NCBI RefSeq assembly: GCF_002920635.1
Contig: NZ_PQSR01000003.1
Location: 107,957 to 171,956, forward strand
Length of the DNA: 64,000 bases
Direction: 5' to 3'
Source: Streptomyces sp. Ru72
GTDB taxonomy: Bacteria > Actinomycetota > Actinomycetes > Streptomycetales > Streptomycetaceae
Shown here piece by piece: positions 16,552 to 24,898 of the stretch; position 1 is the stretch's first letter; each line of letters starts with the position of its first letter. Under the pieces are notes generated by a model. The model did not search any database. It worked only from the letters and a program-made list of their open reading frames with translations, and had not been told where the DNA came from. A program made the position numbers and the translations under genes.

Positions 16552-18111
16552 TCAGGCGGCGCCCGCCTTCCAGCGCTGATCGTCGCCGCCCTGGTCCCAC
16601 ATCAGGAAGACCGTGTCGCCGCCGTAGGGCGTGACCGCGTGGTCGGGAGCGATCGCCGGGCGGATCACTCCGCGGGAGTCGACCGTGAAGCGCAGGTTCT
16701 GCCCGTTCCGGCCGTAGACCGAGGAGCACTCCCAGATGCCGACGCCCCGGTAGGTGGAGCCGCGGCTGTCCAGGCAGAAGGCGGGGTCGGCCTCCGACTG
16801 CAGGACTGCGCGCGAGGCGTCGACGCGCCAGCGCTGCGTCGGCGACGAGGAGCACGGGGCCGTGACGACGTCCGTGCCCAGGTCCATCACCCCGTCGCGG
16901 ATGTCCAGGCACAGCCCCGAGGCGACGTTTACCACCTGGGCGTACGTGCCGTTCGGCGGGTGCGCGACGGGAGGCTTCGGCTTGGGGGACGCCGGGTGCG
17001 TGGTCGCCGTGCGCGAGGGCGTCGGCGTCGGGCTCGGTGACGTCCTCGCCGGAGTGGGGGAGGGGGACGGGGAGGGCGAGGACGACGGCGTCACCGAGAC
17101 CGTCGCCGTCACCGTCACCGCGGGCGGTGGCGTCGGCCTGCGGATCTCGCTCGCGGCCCGCGCCGGCTGCGAACCGCCCGAGGCCATCAGGTAGACCAGC
17201 AGCGGAGCCAGTGCCACGCCCACGGCCGTCGCCGCCAGCGCGAACCGCCGCGACGGCCACCAGTCGGCGAGCCCGGCCCCGGCGGCCGGGCTCTGCTCCT
17301 CCCCGTCGCCCCTCACGTACGCGGCGCCGCCCCACGGCAGCAGCCCCTCCGCCAGTGCCGTACGCGGGGCGTCCCGCAGGTGCGACAGCTCCTCGTACGC
17401 GGTGGCACAGTGCACGCAGTACGCCATGTGGGCGTGCAGATCGGCGCTGTAGCGCGGCTTGTCGGGGCGCACCGACTCCTCGATGAGCCGCCGGAAGTCC
17501 TGGCAGCGGGGGTTGCCCGAGCCGGCGAGCCGGGTCTTCAGGACCGACTCGCGCAGCGCCTTGAACGCCGGTTCGATGTCGTACGCCACGTCCTGCGGGG
17601 ACAGGCCGAGCAGAACCGCAGTGCGCTCCAGCGGCTCCTGGTCGACGACGCCGTACCAGACCAGGCCCTGCACCCGGACCGGGAGCGCCTGGAACGCCGC
17701 CAGCATCGCCGGAGCCACGCCCTCGGGTCCGACCGCGCGCAGATGTGCGAGCAGCCCCGGATCGAGCCGGGCGGCGCGCTCGTCCGTCGCCCATGCACGG
17801 GTCACCCGGCCCGTGAGCAGCAGGAGTTGGTGGCGCCACGGGCCGCGCGGGTCGGTGCCGCGGGCGGCGTCGCGGGACGCGAGCGCGAACGCCTGCGCGG
17901 TCAGCTGCCGGGCCGCCGTCTCCTCGACCGTGCACAGCCGTGCGTAGGCGAGGACAGCGGTGCGGTGACGCATGCGTAGTTCGCGCAGAGCTGGATACGC
18001 GGTCGGGGTGTCAGTCCTCAGCAGATCGGTGAGGCGGGCGTCGGGCACCGTGTCGTGCATGCCGCCGCCGGCCTCGACGTCATCGTCGTCGTCCCGCTCC
18101 GCCCGGGTCAT
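16552..18111 (-). CDS. Membrane-anchored sigma-factor-like protein with zinc-finger and ricin-type lectin domain
   Basis: A 519-residue multidomain protein. Residues about 40-195 resemble an ECF sigma factor: a region-2-like helix (YPALRELRMRHRTAVLAYAR) and a region-4-like part (VVDQEPLERTAVLLGLSPQD). Residues 203-245 carry an anti-sigma zinc-finger pattern, H228-x3-C232-x2-C235. A single membrane segment follows at about 289-310. A Pro/Ser/Thr-rich linker (about 325-390) leads to a C-terminal ricin-type beta-trefoil with QRWRVD and DQRWKAG repeats. This looks like a one-protein sensor: outside carbohydrate binding, inside sigma/anti-sigma. ATG 18111 is set by AGGAGG with 7-base spacing. Whether the sigma part is still active is unknown. 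Confidence 0.8.
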   Translation of the reverse strand: MTRAERDDDDDVEAGGGMHDTVPDARLTDLLRTDTPTAYPALRELRMRHRTAVLAYARLCTVEETAARQLTAQAFALASRDAARGTDPRGPWRHQLLLLTGRVTRAWATDERAARLDPGLLAHLRAVGPEGVAPAMLAAFQALPVRVQGLVWYGVVDQEPLERTAVLLGLSPQDVAYDIEPAFKALRESVLKTRLAGSGNPRCQDFRRLIEESVRPDKPRYSADLHAHMAYCVHCATAYEELSHLRDAPRTALAEGLLPWGGAAYVRGDGEEQSPAAGAGLADWWPSRRFALAATAVGVALAPLLVYLMASGGSQPARAASEIRRPTPPPAVTVTATVSVTPSSSPSPSPSPTPARTSPSPTPTPSRTATTHPASPKPKPPVAHPPNGTYAQVVNVASGLCLDIRDGVMDLGTDVVTAPCSSSPTQRWRVDASRAVLQSEADPAFCLDSRGSTYRGVGIWECSSVYGRNGQNLRFTVDSRGVIRPAIAPDHAVTPYGGDTVFLMWDQGGDDQRWKAGAA

Positions 18112-18438
18112 CCCGCTGCCTCCTCGCAGCCCGCGTGTGCCGGCGGGCATGCCTGGGACCCAGACGTACCGGCCGGTATGGGGTGACCATAGTGAGGGAA
18201 GTCACCTTGCGGGAAAAGGGGTTCCCGCCGGTAACCGGGGAACTCGTTGTGAGCAGGTGATGAACGGCCGGGGAACGATCTGCGAAGCGGCGCTCGAACG
18301 CAAGTCGCCCGGTGCCCGGCCGAGTTCTGGGATTCGGCCGGACACCGGGCGGCTGGTACCACTCGGCAGGTGGCACGTGGCGGGCGTCACTCACCGCGCA
18401 TCGCGGCGGGCCTCACCCGCTGCCCGCCGCGGCGGGTC
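18112..18438. other. Gap between sigI and the lectin-domain gene
   Basis: No gene is seen. The right half holds sigI 3' structures: an 18-bp stem at 18306-18351 and a perfect 14-bp palindrome CCCGCCGCGGCGGG at 18423-18436. The left half must contain the promoter of the lectin-domain gene, but no clear hexamer pair stands out. Confidence 0.5.
18306..18351 (-). terminator. Terminator-like hairpin downstream of sigI
   Basis: Bases 18306-18323 pair with 18334-18351 (18 bp, one mismatch) around a 10-nt loop, about 90 bases beyond the sigI stop in its direction of transcription. Confidence 0.65.
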
Positions 18439-19359
18439 TCACTCCTCGACGGTGAGTCCCTTCCGCAGGCGTCCCAGAGTGCGGGACAGCAGCCGTGACA
18501 CGTGCATCTGCGAGATGCCCAGCTCCTCGCCTATCTCCGACTGCGTCATGTTGGCCACGAAGCGCAGCGAGAGGATCTTCCGGTCACGCTGCGGAAGTTC
18601 GGCGATCAGCGGCTTCAGGGACTCGACGTACTCGATGCCTTCGAGCCCGTGGTCCTCGTAGCCGATGCGGTCCGCGAGCGCGCCCTCGGAGTCGTCCTCC
18701 TCGGGCTGGGCGTCGAGGGAGCTGGCCGTGTACGCGTTCGACGCGGCCATGCCCTCGACGACCTCCTCGTTGGAGATGCCGAGGCGCTCTGCCAGTTCGG
18801 CCACGGTGGGTGCGCGGTCGAGCTTCTGGGCCAGTTCGTCGCCGGCCTTGGCCAGGTCGAGGCGGAGCTCCTGCAGCCGGCGCGGGACACGGACCGACCA
18901 GGACGTGTCGCGGAAGAAGCGCTTGATCTCACCGACGATCGTCGGCATCGCGAAGGTGGGGAACTCGACGCCTCTGCTGAGTTCGAACCGGTCGATGGCC
19001 TTGATCAGGCCGATCGTGCCCACCTGGATGATGTCCTCCATCGGCTCGCTGCGCGAGCGGAAGCGGGAGGCGGCGAACTTCACCAGGGCAAGGTTCAGTT
19101 CCACGAGCGTGTTGCGCACGTACGAGTATTCGTGCGTGCCCTCTTCGAGTGACTCGAGCCTCTCGAAGAGCGTCTTGGAAAGGGCCCGGGCGTCGACCGG
19201 TCCCACTTCGTCGTACGGGGGAATCTCCGGTAGGTCGGCGAGGCCGTCGGGCCCGGTGGGGCCTTCGTGGTCGGCCAGGCCGTAGCCGTGGTCCGGTCGT
19301 TCCAGGGGGGGTGTCGACGTCGCCCTCTGGGTCTGCGATGCGTCGAGCCGGGGTGACAT
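18439..19359 (-). CDS. sigI: RNA polymerase sigma factor SigI, SigB/SigF family
   Basis: A 306-residue group-3 sigma factor of the SigB/F/G type. Region 2 is FRSRSEPMEDIIQVGTIGLI with FELSRGVEFPTFAMPTIVGE and IKRFFRDTSWSVRVPRRLQE; region 3 begins LAKAGDELAQKLDRAPTVAE; region 4 has LPQRDRKILSLRFVANMTQS and IGEELGISQMHVSRLL. The start is put at ATG 19359 (MSPRLDASQ) because GGAGGA lies 5 bases upstream; ATG codons at 19371 and 19383 are possible. Divergent arsI and prsI encode an anti-anti-sigma factor and an anti-sigma kinase, which is the S. coelicolor SigI arrangement linked to osmotic stress. Activity is expected to be controlled by partner switching. Confidence 0.9.
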   Translation of the reverse strand: MSPRLDASQTQRATSTPPLERPDHGYGLADHEGPTGPDGLADLPEIPPYDEVGPVDARALSKTLFERLESLEEGTHEYSYVRNTLVELNLALVKFAASRFRSRSEPMEDIIQVGTIGLIKAIDRFELSRGVEFPTFAMPTIVGEIKRFFRDTSWSVRVPRRLQELRLDLAKAGDELAQKLDRAPTVAELAERLGISNEEVVEGMAASNAYTASSLDAQPEEDDSEGALADRIGYEDHGLEGIEYVESLKPLIAELPQRDRKILSLRFVANMTQSEIGEELGISQMHVSRLLSRTLGRLRKGLTVEE

Positions 19360-19610
19360 GATGTCCTCCATCGTTGTCGGCATATGGCCGCCGATGCCCA
19401 TATGTGCACTGCGGTGTGCGGCGCCCTCCAAAGCCGGCCGTGTTGAATGGGTGTCTCTACTAGCCCTACCCGCTTTCGTTGACCGTTCGCAAGTGCGTAC
19501 TGTGGTGAAATGTCCGAATTGGTGGGGTTGTTCAGGTGTCGAGAGGCGCACAGAGGGCGTAATGTTCGAGGGCGTCCAGCATCAACCACGACGGTCGGGA
19601 GAGAGACGGC

Positions 19611-19979
19611 ATGGACCGCGGGACGGTCGGCAGCGCACAGTCGGGCCGGCTTCTGGTCGAGGTGCGACAAGAGGGCACGAGTGCCGTTGTGACCCCGGCG
19701 GGTGAGTTGGATCACCACACCGCCGATCTACTGCGCGAACCTCTCGAGGACTGCCTCGAGAAGGGGTTCTCACGCCTGGTCGTCGACTGCTCGAGGCTGG
19801 AGTTCTGCGACTCCACCGGGCTGAACGTCCTGCTCTCCGCCCGGCTGAAGGCCGAGTCCGCGGGCGGTGGGGTCCATCTCGTGGGGATGCAGCCGGTGGT
19901 GGCCCGGGTCTTCGAGATCACCGGGGCGGACGCCGTCTTCACCGTCCACGACACGCTGGACGCCGCGCTGGCCGAGTGA
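19611..19979 (+). CDS. arsI: Anti-anti-sigma factor with STAS domain (ArsI-like)
   Basis: A 122-residue single STAS-domain protein of the SpoIIAA/RsbV family. The phosphorylatable serine is expected in the conserved DSTGLNVLLSA loop; GELDHHTADLLREPL and SRLVVDCSRLEFCDSTGL fit the family. When unphosphorylated such proteins bind the anti-sigma kinase and free the sigma factor. It is divergent from sigI and upstream of the kinase gene, separated from it by about 250 bases, so the two may have separate promoters. The symbol follows the S. coelicolor SigI locus, recognised from context. Confidence 0.87.
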   Translation: MDRGTVGSAQSGRLLVEVRQEGTSAVVTPAGELDHHTADLLREPLEDCLEKGFSRLVVDCSRLEFCDSTGLNVLLSARLKAESAGGGVHLVGMQPVVARVFEITGADAVFTVHDTLDAALAE

Positions 19980-20233
19980 CGCCGCCGATGGTTCGCATCC
20001 CGGATCCCTCCGCGTTATCGGCACGTTACGCGCGTCACAGGTCCCCGGCCGAATCCATGGGTGTTCCAGCGGTCCGGTCGGGCAGGAGACATGCTGACCA
20101 TGTCGGCGGTGAGGGTGAAAGCCGCAAGGAAAAGGGCCTCGAACGCACGGCACGAGCAACAACCGACGGATACACGTCGACCCCGTACCGAGTCTTGAAT
20201 CGTGAACTGGTGAATCGGTGAGGTGAAGCGCTG

Positions 20234-20776
20234 ATGAGCACCACCCGGCCCTACTCGCCGGGCGACCGCGGCCCCGAGCCCAGCGGCGCTTCCGGAACGT
20301 CCGCGCAGGGCCCGTCGGGCGAGGCTGCCTCGTCCGGTGCGCCAGGGGAGGCGGCGCCCTCCTCCGGCCGGCAGGTCCGCAGGATGAGCTTCGCGGGCGA
20401 GAGCGGTGTCGTTCCGCTCGCCCGCGACTTCACCCGCCAGGCGCTGTACGCATGGGGCTGGCTGCCCGCCGCCACCGCCGACCAGCGGGCCGCTGCCGAG
20501 GACGTGCTGCTCGTCGTCTCCGAACTGGTCACCAACGCGTGCCTGCACGCCGAGGGGCCCGAAGAGCTGCGGATCGCGTGCGACAACAAGGTGCTGCGCA
20601 TCGAGGTCTCGGACCGTGGCTCCGGCCAGCCCGCCCCGCGCACCCCGCACCGCGCCGGACGCCCTGGCGGCCACGGGATGTTCATCGTTCAGCGGCTCTG
20701 TCTGGACTGGGGCGTCGTCAGGACCCCCGGCGTCGCCGGCAAGACGGTGTGGGCGGAGCTCGGCGCGCCCGCGTGA
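20234..20776 (+). CDS. prsI: Anti-sigma factor kinase, RsbW-like ATPase (PrsI-like)
   Basis: A 180-residue GHKL-type ATPase. After a disordered Gly/Ser/Pro-rich N-terminus of about 50 residues come the N box EDVLLVVSELVTNACLHAEG, the G1 box VSDRGSG and the G2 box GGHGMFIVQRLCLDWGV. These proteins bind a SigB/F-type sigma factor and phosphorylate the STAS antagonist. Beside arsI and sigI it is the obvious anti-sigma component of the switch. The start at 20234 follows a GTGAGGTGAAGCGCTG stretch. The N-terminal extension is longer than in minimal RsbW proteins and could carry extra regulation. Confidence 0.87.
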   Translation: MSTTRPYSPGDRGPEPSGASGTSAQGPSGEAASSGAPGEAAPSSGRQVRRMSFAGESGVVPLARDFTRQALYAWGWLPAATADQRAAAEDVLLVVSELVTNACLHAEGPEELRIACDNKVLRIEVSDRGSGQPAPRTPHRAGRPGGHGMFIVQRLCLDWGVVRTPGVAGKTVWAELGAPA

Positions 20777-20980
20777 TGCGGCTCGGCACGCCCGCATGAC
20801 CCGGCTCGGTCATCTCGTGGGTGGCTGACCTCTGGTTACCCGCGGTTCGAACCCTTCTTCCCGCGACACGCCTCGCGCGCCCTGTCGCCGCGGATCCCGC
20901 GCGCACTGCGTCTTCCCTCCCCACGGCCCCAGGCGTACCTTGACGGCCGAATCTGATGTGCCGTCAGGGGTGAGGGGACC

Positions 20981-21926
20981 GTGTCGTACCACAAGCGAAG
21001 CGCGGCGCTCGCGTCCGCCGCTGTCCTGGCCGGCTCCGCGGTCCTGACGGCCGCTCCCACGGCCCGGGCCGACGTCGTCGACGTCAACTACCAGTGCAGG
21101 ACGCCGATCGGCGACAAGAGCGCCGTCTCGCCCATCGACAGGGAGCGGGGGAGCGGACGGTACGACGGGCGGGCTGCCGACGGTGGTGCCGACGACGCCT
21201 CTGCCGACCGCGTCGTCCACCGCGACGTCCCCGACGGCCACCTCCTCCGCGTCGACGGCCCCGACGGCGAGCGCGAGCGCGACCGGCGGCGAGGGCGGCG
21301 GGCAGCGGGACTTCACGGGCAAGGAGGTCCCGTACGCCTGCAGGACGCCCATCGGCGACAAGAGCGCCACCTCGCCGGTGCAGATCAACGCGAAGAAGGA
21401 GGGCGGGAACTTCGGTCTCACCGTGCGGTTCAAGAAGTCGGTGATGAACAGCCCGGCGGACATCCCCAAAGGCTCGGTGAAGCCGTCGATGGAGATGGTG
21501 GTGGGCGGCGCGGACAAGGGAACGGTCCATGTCGAGGGACCGGCGAACGCGCAGGACGTCAAGTCGGGTGATCCGATCGGGATCCCGGACCTGACCGGCA
21601 CGTACAAGCCGGGCGCCGACGGGGAGTCGACGCTGTCGCCGGGCGTGCTGACCATCAAGGCCCTCGGCACGACCACGACGTGCACACCGACGAAGACGGA
21701 GGTGTCGCTGACGCTGAACACCGCTCAGCAGCCGGGCGGGACGTCCGGAGGCACGTCGTCGGGGGGTACGGGCGGCGGTACCGCGGCCGGGGGTACGGCA
21801 GGCGGCGGCCTGGCCCGGACGGGCTCGGACGACCACGGCACCCTCGAGGCCCTCGGCCTGGTGGCGGGAACGGCGATCCTGCTGGGCGGCGCGGTCTTCA
21901 CGTTCCTGCCCCGCCGCGTCCGCTGA
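20981..21926 (+). pseudogene. Secreted LAxTG-anchored protein, interrupted by a +1 frame change
   Basis: Two frames must be joined. Frame one, from GTG 20981, encodes a signal peptide (HKRSAALASAAVLAGSAVL, ending PTARA) and a short YQCRTPIGDKSAVSP segment. From about 21150 the sense continues in the next frame: a Thr/Pro/Ser-rich linker, then YACRTPIGDKSATSPV and a beta-rich domain, then a Gly-rich stretch with LARTG sortase-type motif, a hydrophobic helix and an RRVR tail. Removing one G from the GGGGG run at 21147-21151 restores one continuous 300-plus residue protein. A sequencing error, a real frameshift, or slippage are all possible. The secreted domain is a recognised Streptomyces type without known function. 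Confidence 0.7.
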
Positions 21927-21939
21927 CCCCGGAGAACGG

Positions 21940-21979
21940 CGGAGGGCCGCCGCATCCACGTGGGTGCGGCGGCCCTCCG
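21940..21979. terminator. Bidirectional terminator hairpin
   Basis: A perfect 15-bp stem (21940-21954 with 21965-21979, loop of 10) lies between the convergent secreted-protein and peptide-transporter genes. Confidence 0.8.
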
Positions 21980-21996
21980 AGAGTCCGGGACCGACG

Positions 21997-23493
21997 TCAG
22001 TGCACGTCGCCCATGAGCTCCTTGACCTTGCTGCGGTACATCCACACCGCCAGACCTGCGACCGCGGCGAGCGCGGCCTGCAGGGCCACGATGCCCGTCT
22101 TGTTCAGGTCGACGCCCGCGATGGACAGCAGACCGGTCGTGGCGTCACCGGCGGTGACGGCCAGGAACCAGACACCCATCATCTGGGAGGCGTACTTCGC
22201 CGGCGCCATCTTCGTGGTGACCGACAGACCCACCGGGGACAGCGTCAGCTCACCGATGGTCTGCACGAAGTAGATCGCCACCAGCCACATCGCGGCCGCC
22301 TTGTGACCGCCGTCGGCGATCGCCAGCGGGGCGAGGAAGAGGAAGAAGGACGCGCCGATCAGGACCAGGCCCATCGCGAACTTCACCGCGGTGCTCGGCT
22401 CCTTGCCGCGCCGGGCCAGCGCCAGCCACGCCCAGGCGAAGACCGGGGCCAGCGCCATGATCATGACCGGGTTGACCGACTGGTACCAGGAGACCGGGAA
22501 GTTCCAGCCGAAGATCGTGTTCTTCGCCGAGGAGTCGGCGAACAGCGAGACCGTCGAGCCGCCCTGGTCGTAGATCATCCAGAACACGGCAGCGGCGACG
22601 AAGAACCAGATGTACGCCGTCATCTTCGACTGGTCGGCGCGGTCGAGTTCCTTGTCCCGCTTGATGCGGGCGATGACCAGGACCGGGATGATCAGGCCGG
22701 CGAGGGTGATCGGGACCAGCAGCCAGTTCAGGGTGTAGACGCCGGTGAAGCCGATGGTCGCGTAGAAGACGACCGCGAGGCCCGCCCACAGGGCGGCCTT
22801 GGTCAGCGTGGACTTCCTCTCCTCGGCCGACAGCGGGGTCGGGACGACCTGCGACTGGGAGCTCAGGTGGCGGCCGCCGAGCAGGTACTGGCCGAGGCCG
22901 AGCGCCATACCGAGCGCGGCGAGCGCGAAGCCCAGGTGCCAGTTGACGCTCTCACCGACGGTGCCGATGACCAGCGGTGCGGCGAAGGCGCCCAGGTTGA
23001 TGCCGATGTAGAAGAGGGTGAAGCCACCGTCGCGGCGCGGGTCGTCCGGGCCGTCGTAGAGGTGGCCGACCATCGTGGAGATGTTCGCCTTCAGCAGGCC
23101 CGAGCCGATCGCGACGAGGCCGAGACCGGCGAAGAAGGTGCCCGAGGAGGGCAGGGCCAGCGTGAGGTGGCCCAGCATGATGACGAAGCCCGCCACGGCG
23201 ACCGTCTTGCGGGGGCCGAGGACGCGGTCGGCGAACCAGCCGCCCGGCAGGGCGAGCAGGTACACGAGCGAGACGTACACCGAGTAGATGGCGGTCGCTG
23301 TGGCCGCGCTCAGGTGCAGGCCGCCCGGTGCCACGAGGTACAGCGGGAGGAGGGCCTTCATGCCGTAGTAGGAGAACCGCTCCCACATCTCGGTCATGAA
23401 GAGTGTGGCCAGTCCGCGGGGGTGGCCGAAGAAGGTCTTCTCGGAACCGGGGGTGCCCGGGCGGACCGAGTCCTTCGTCAGGCTGGACGCCAT
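21997..23493 (-). CDS. Proton-coupled oligopeptide transporter (POT/PTR family)
   Basis: A 498-residue major-facilitator protein importing di- and tripeptides with protons. The POT hallmark is near the N-terminus: TEMWERFSYYGMKALLPLYL, containing the ExxERFxYY motif. About 12 to 14 membrane helices follow, with FTLFYIGINLGAFAAPLVIG matching the second family signature and VQTIGELTLSPVGLSVTTK the later one. ATG 23493 is preceded by AAGGAAC. It stands alone, convergent with the secreted-protein gene, with about 530 bases upstream for regulation. Peptide uptake would suit the neighbouring dipeptidase, though the genes are not linked. Confidence 0.92.
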   Translation of the reverse strand: MASSLTKDSVRPGTPGSEKTFFGHPRGLATLFMTEMWERFSYYGMKALLPLYLVAPGGLHLSAATATAIYSVYVSLVYLLALPGGWFADRVLGPRKTVAVAGFVIMLGHLTLALPSSGTFFAGLGLVAIGSGLLKANISTMVGHLYDGPDDPRRDGGFTLFYIGINLGAFAAPLVIGTVGESVNWHLGFALAALGMALGLGQYLLGGRHLSSQSQVVPTPLSAEERKSTLTKAALWAGLAVVFYATIGFTGVYTLNWLLVPITLAGLIIPVLVIARIKRDKELDRADQSKMTAYIWFFVAAAVFWMIYDQGGSTVSLFADSSAKNTIFGWNFPVSWYQSVNPVMIMALAPVFAWAWLALARRGKEPSTAVKFAMGLVLIGASFFLFLAPLAIADGGHKAAAMWLVAIYFVQTIGELTLSPVGLSVTTKMAPAKYASQMMGVWFLAVTAGDATTGLLSIAGVDLNKTGIVALQAALAAVAGLAVWMYRSKVKELMGDVH

Positions 23494-24027
23494 GGTCGTT
23501 CCTTGCTGGTCGGGACGCGCTGCACGAGCGTCGCGCGCCCGTGGGGGGACGGCCGGCACCGGCGGGATCGGACGTCCGCCCCACGCCCACGGGGTGTCCG
23601 CCCCGGATCACGGAGCGGTGGACGACGACCACCGGGATCCACGCCTCTACGCGCGTTGAGCGCTCAAGGCCCGGCCACAGGTCATTCCTTCAAGGCTGGA
23701 GAGGGGGCCAGCCCGCACACAAAAGAGACCTTCAGCGTCGAGCTACCGCCAAAGGTCCCTGCTGGTGCTACAGGCGTTCTCCTCACCATACGGCACGGCA
23801 CGGCCGGATATGGAAGGACTTGAGATATGGATCACAGGTAGTTACGGAACCATGGTCGCCCATTCGAAGGTGTACACCCAAATGGCCCCCAAGAGGTGCA
23901 GGCGTGACCACGGAGCGTCACGGTCGGCACCGCCGCGGTATCGCCCCAGGTCCAGGTAAGAATTCGTCGCCGCATCGCACTCGCGCTCACACCTTTGCTC
24001 CTGTGCTCGGCGGACTACCATCACCCC
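23494..24027. other. Divergent regulatory gap between the peptide transporter and response regulator
   Basis: No gene is supported. The part next to the transporter start has a 7-bp pairing CGTGGGG/CCCCACG (23540-23546, 23579-23585) that could fold in its leader. GACCTT at 23727-23732 and AAGGTC at 23752-23757 form another small inverted repeat. The right end is the promoter of the response-regulator gene (TACCAT at 24016-24021). Confidence 0.45.
24016..24021 (+). promoter_or_regulatory. Likely -10 element for leaderless response-regulator mRNA
   Basis: TACCAT ends 6 bases before the ATG at 24028, with TTTGCT (23994-23999) 16 bases upstream. No Shine-Dalgarno sequence is present, so transcription probably starts at the A of the ATG. 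Confidence 0.5.
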
Positions 24028-24705
24028 ATGACCCGTGTACTGCTCGCCGAGGACGACGCGTCCATCTCGGAGCCGCTGGCCCGTGCCCTGCGCCGGGAGG
24101 GTTACGAGGTCGAGGTGCGCGAGGACGGACCCACCGCGCTCGACGCCGGAATGCAGGGCGGCGTCGACCTGGTCGTGCTGGACCTCGGGCTGCCCGGCAT
24201 GGACGGTCTTGAGGTGGCCCGCCGGCTGCGCGCCGAGGGCCACACCGTCCCGATCCTGATCCTGACCGCACGGGCCGACGAGGTGGACACCGTCGTCGGT
24301 CTCGACGCGGGCGCCGACGACTACGTCACCAAGCCGTTCCGGCTCGCCGAACTGCTCGCACGGGTCCGCGCCCTGCTGCGGCGCGGCGCCACCGAGCCGT
24401 CGCAGCCGCCCGCCACGCACGGCGTGCGCATCGACGTGGAGTCGCACCGGGCGTGGATGGGCGACGAGGAGCTGCAGCTCACCGCGAAGGAGTTCGACCT
24501 GCTCCGGGTCCTGGTGCGGGACGCGGGCCGGGTCGTCACGCGCGACCAGCTGATGCGCGAGGTCTGGGACACGACGTGGTGGTCGTCCACGAAGACCCTG
24601 GACATGCACATCTCCTGGCTCCGCAAGAAGCTGGGCGACGACGCGGCGAACCCGCGGTACATCGCGACGGTACGGGGCGTGGGCTTCCGGTTCGAGAAGA
24701 ACTAG
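24028..24705 (+). CDS. Two-component response regulator, OmpR/PhoB family
   Basis: A 225-residue regulator. The receiver domain has the acidic pair in LLAEDDASI, the phospho-acceptor Asp in VVLDLGLPGMDG, Thr in LILTARAD and Lys in YVTKPFRL. The C-terminal winged helix (ELQLTAKEFDLLRVLVRDAG to NPRYIATVRGVGFRFEK) is OmpR-like. ATG 24028 is chosen over upstream in-frame starts because it lies just after a -10 hexamer and matches the family start MTRVLLAEDD. A sensor kinase gene follows on the same strand after about 190 bases containing a dispersed repeat. The signal is unknown. Confidence 0.92.
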   Translation: MTRVLLAEDDASISEPLARALRREGYEVEVREDGPTALDAGMQGGVDLVVLDLGLPGMDGLEVARRLRAEGHTVPILILTARADEVDTVVGLDAGADDYVTKPFRLAELLARVRALLRRGATEPSQPPATHGVRIDVESHRAWMGDEELQLTAKEFDLLRVLVRDAGRVVTRDQLMREVWDTTWWSSTKTLDMHISWLRKKLGDDAANPRYIATVRGVGFRFEKN

Positions 24706-24790
24706 GCGCTGCCGCCGGATCCGGTGTGGTTCGGGGCGGCCACGGGGCGTCACGCCGTTGTGCGCCGGTGCGCGTCCGCGGGTCTCCTGT

Positions 24791-24829
24791 GGCTGGTCGC
24801 TCAGTTCCCCGCGCCCCTTCAGGGCGCGG
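24791..24829. repeat. Dispersed Streptomyces-type intergenic palindrome
   Basis: GGCTGGTCGCTCAGTTCCCC followed by GCGCCCCTTCAGGGCGCGG resembles the very common streptomycete intergenic element with GGTCGCGCAGTTCCCCGCGC. The stem is CCGCGCCC (24809-24816) with GGGCGCGG (24822-24829) and a 5-nt loop. It lies between regulator and kinase genes and could attenuate read-through. Confidence 0.65.
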
Positions 24830-24898
24830 CCCCGCCCCATGGCCCGGACGTGCTCGGGGGCACACTGGTCGTCGTAAAGCCACCGCCCGGAGGGCCCC

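Noticed and set aside
20850..20880. GGTTCGAACC motif resembling a tRNA T-loop
   Set aside because: Neither strand gives a 5-bp T stem around it, nor acceptor, D or anticodon arms, so it is not a tRNA gene.
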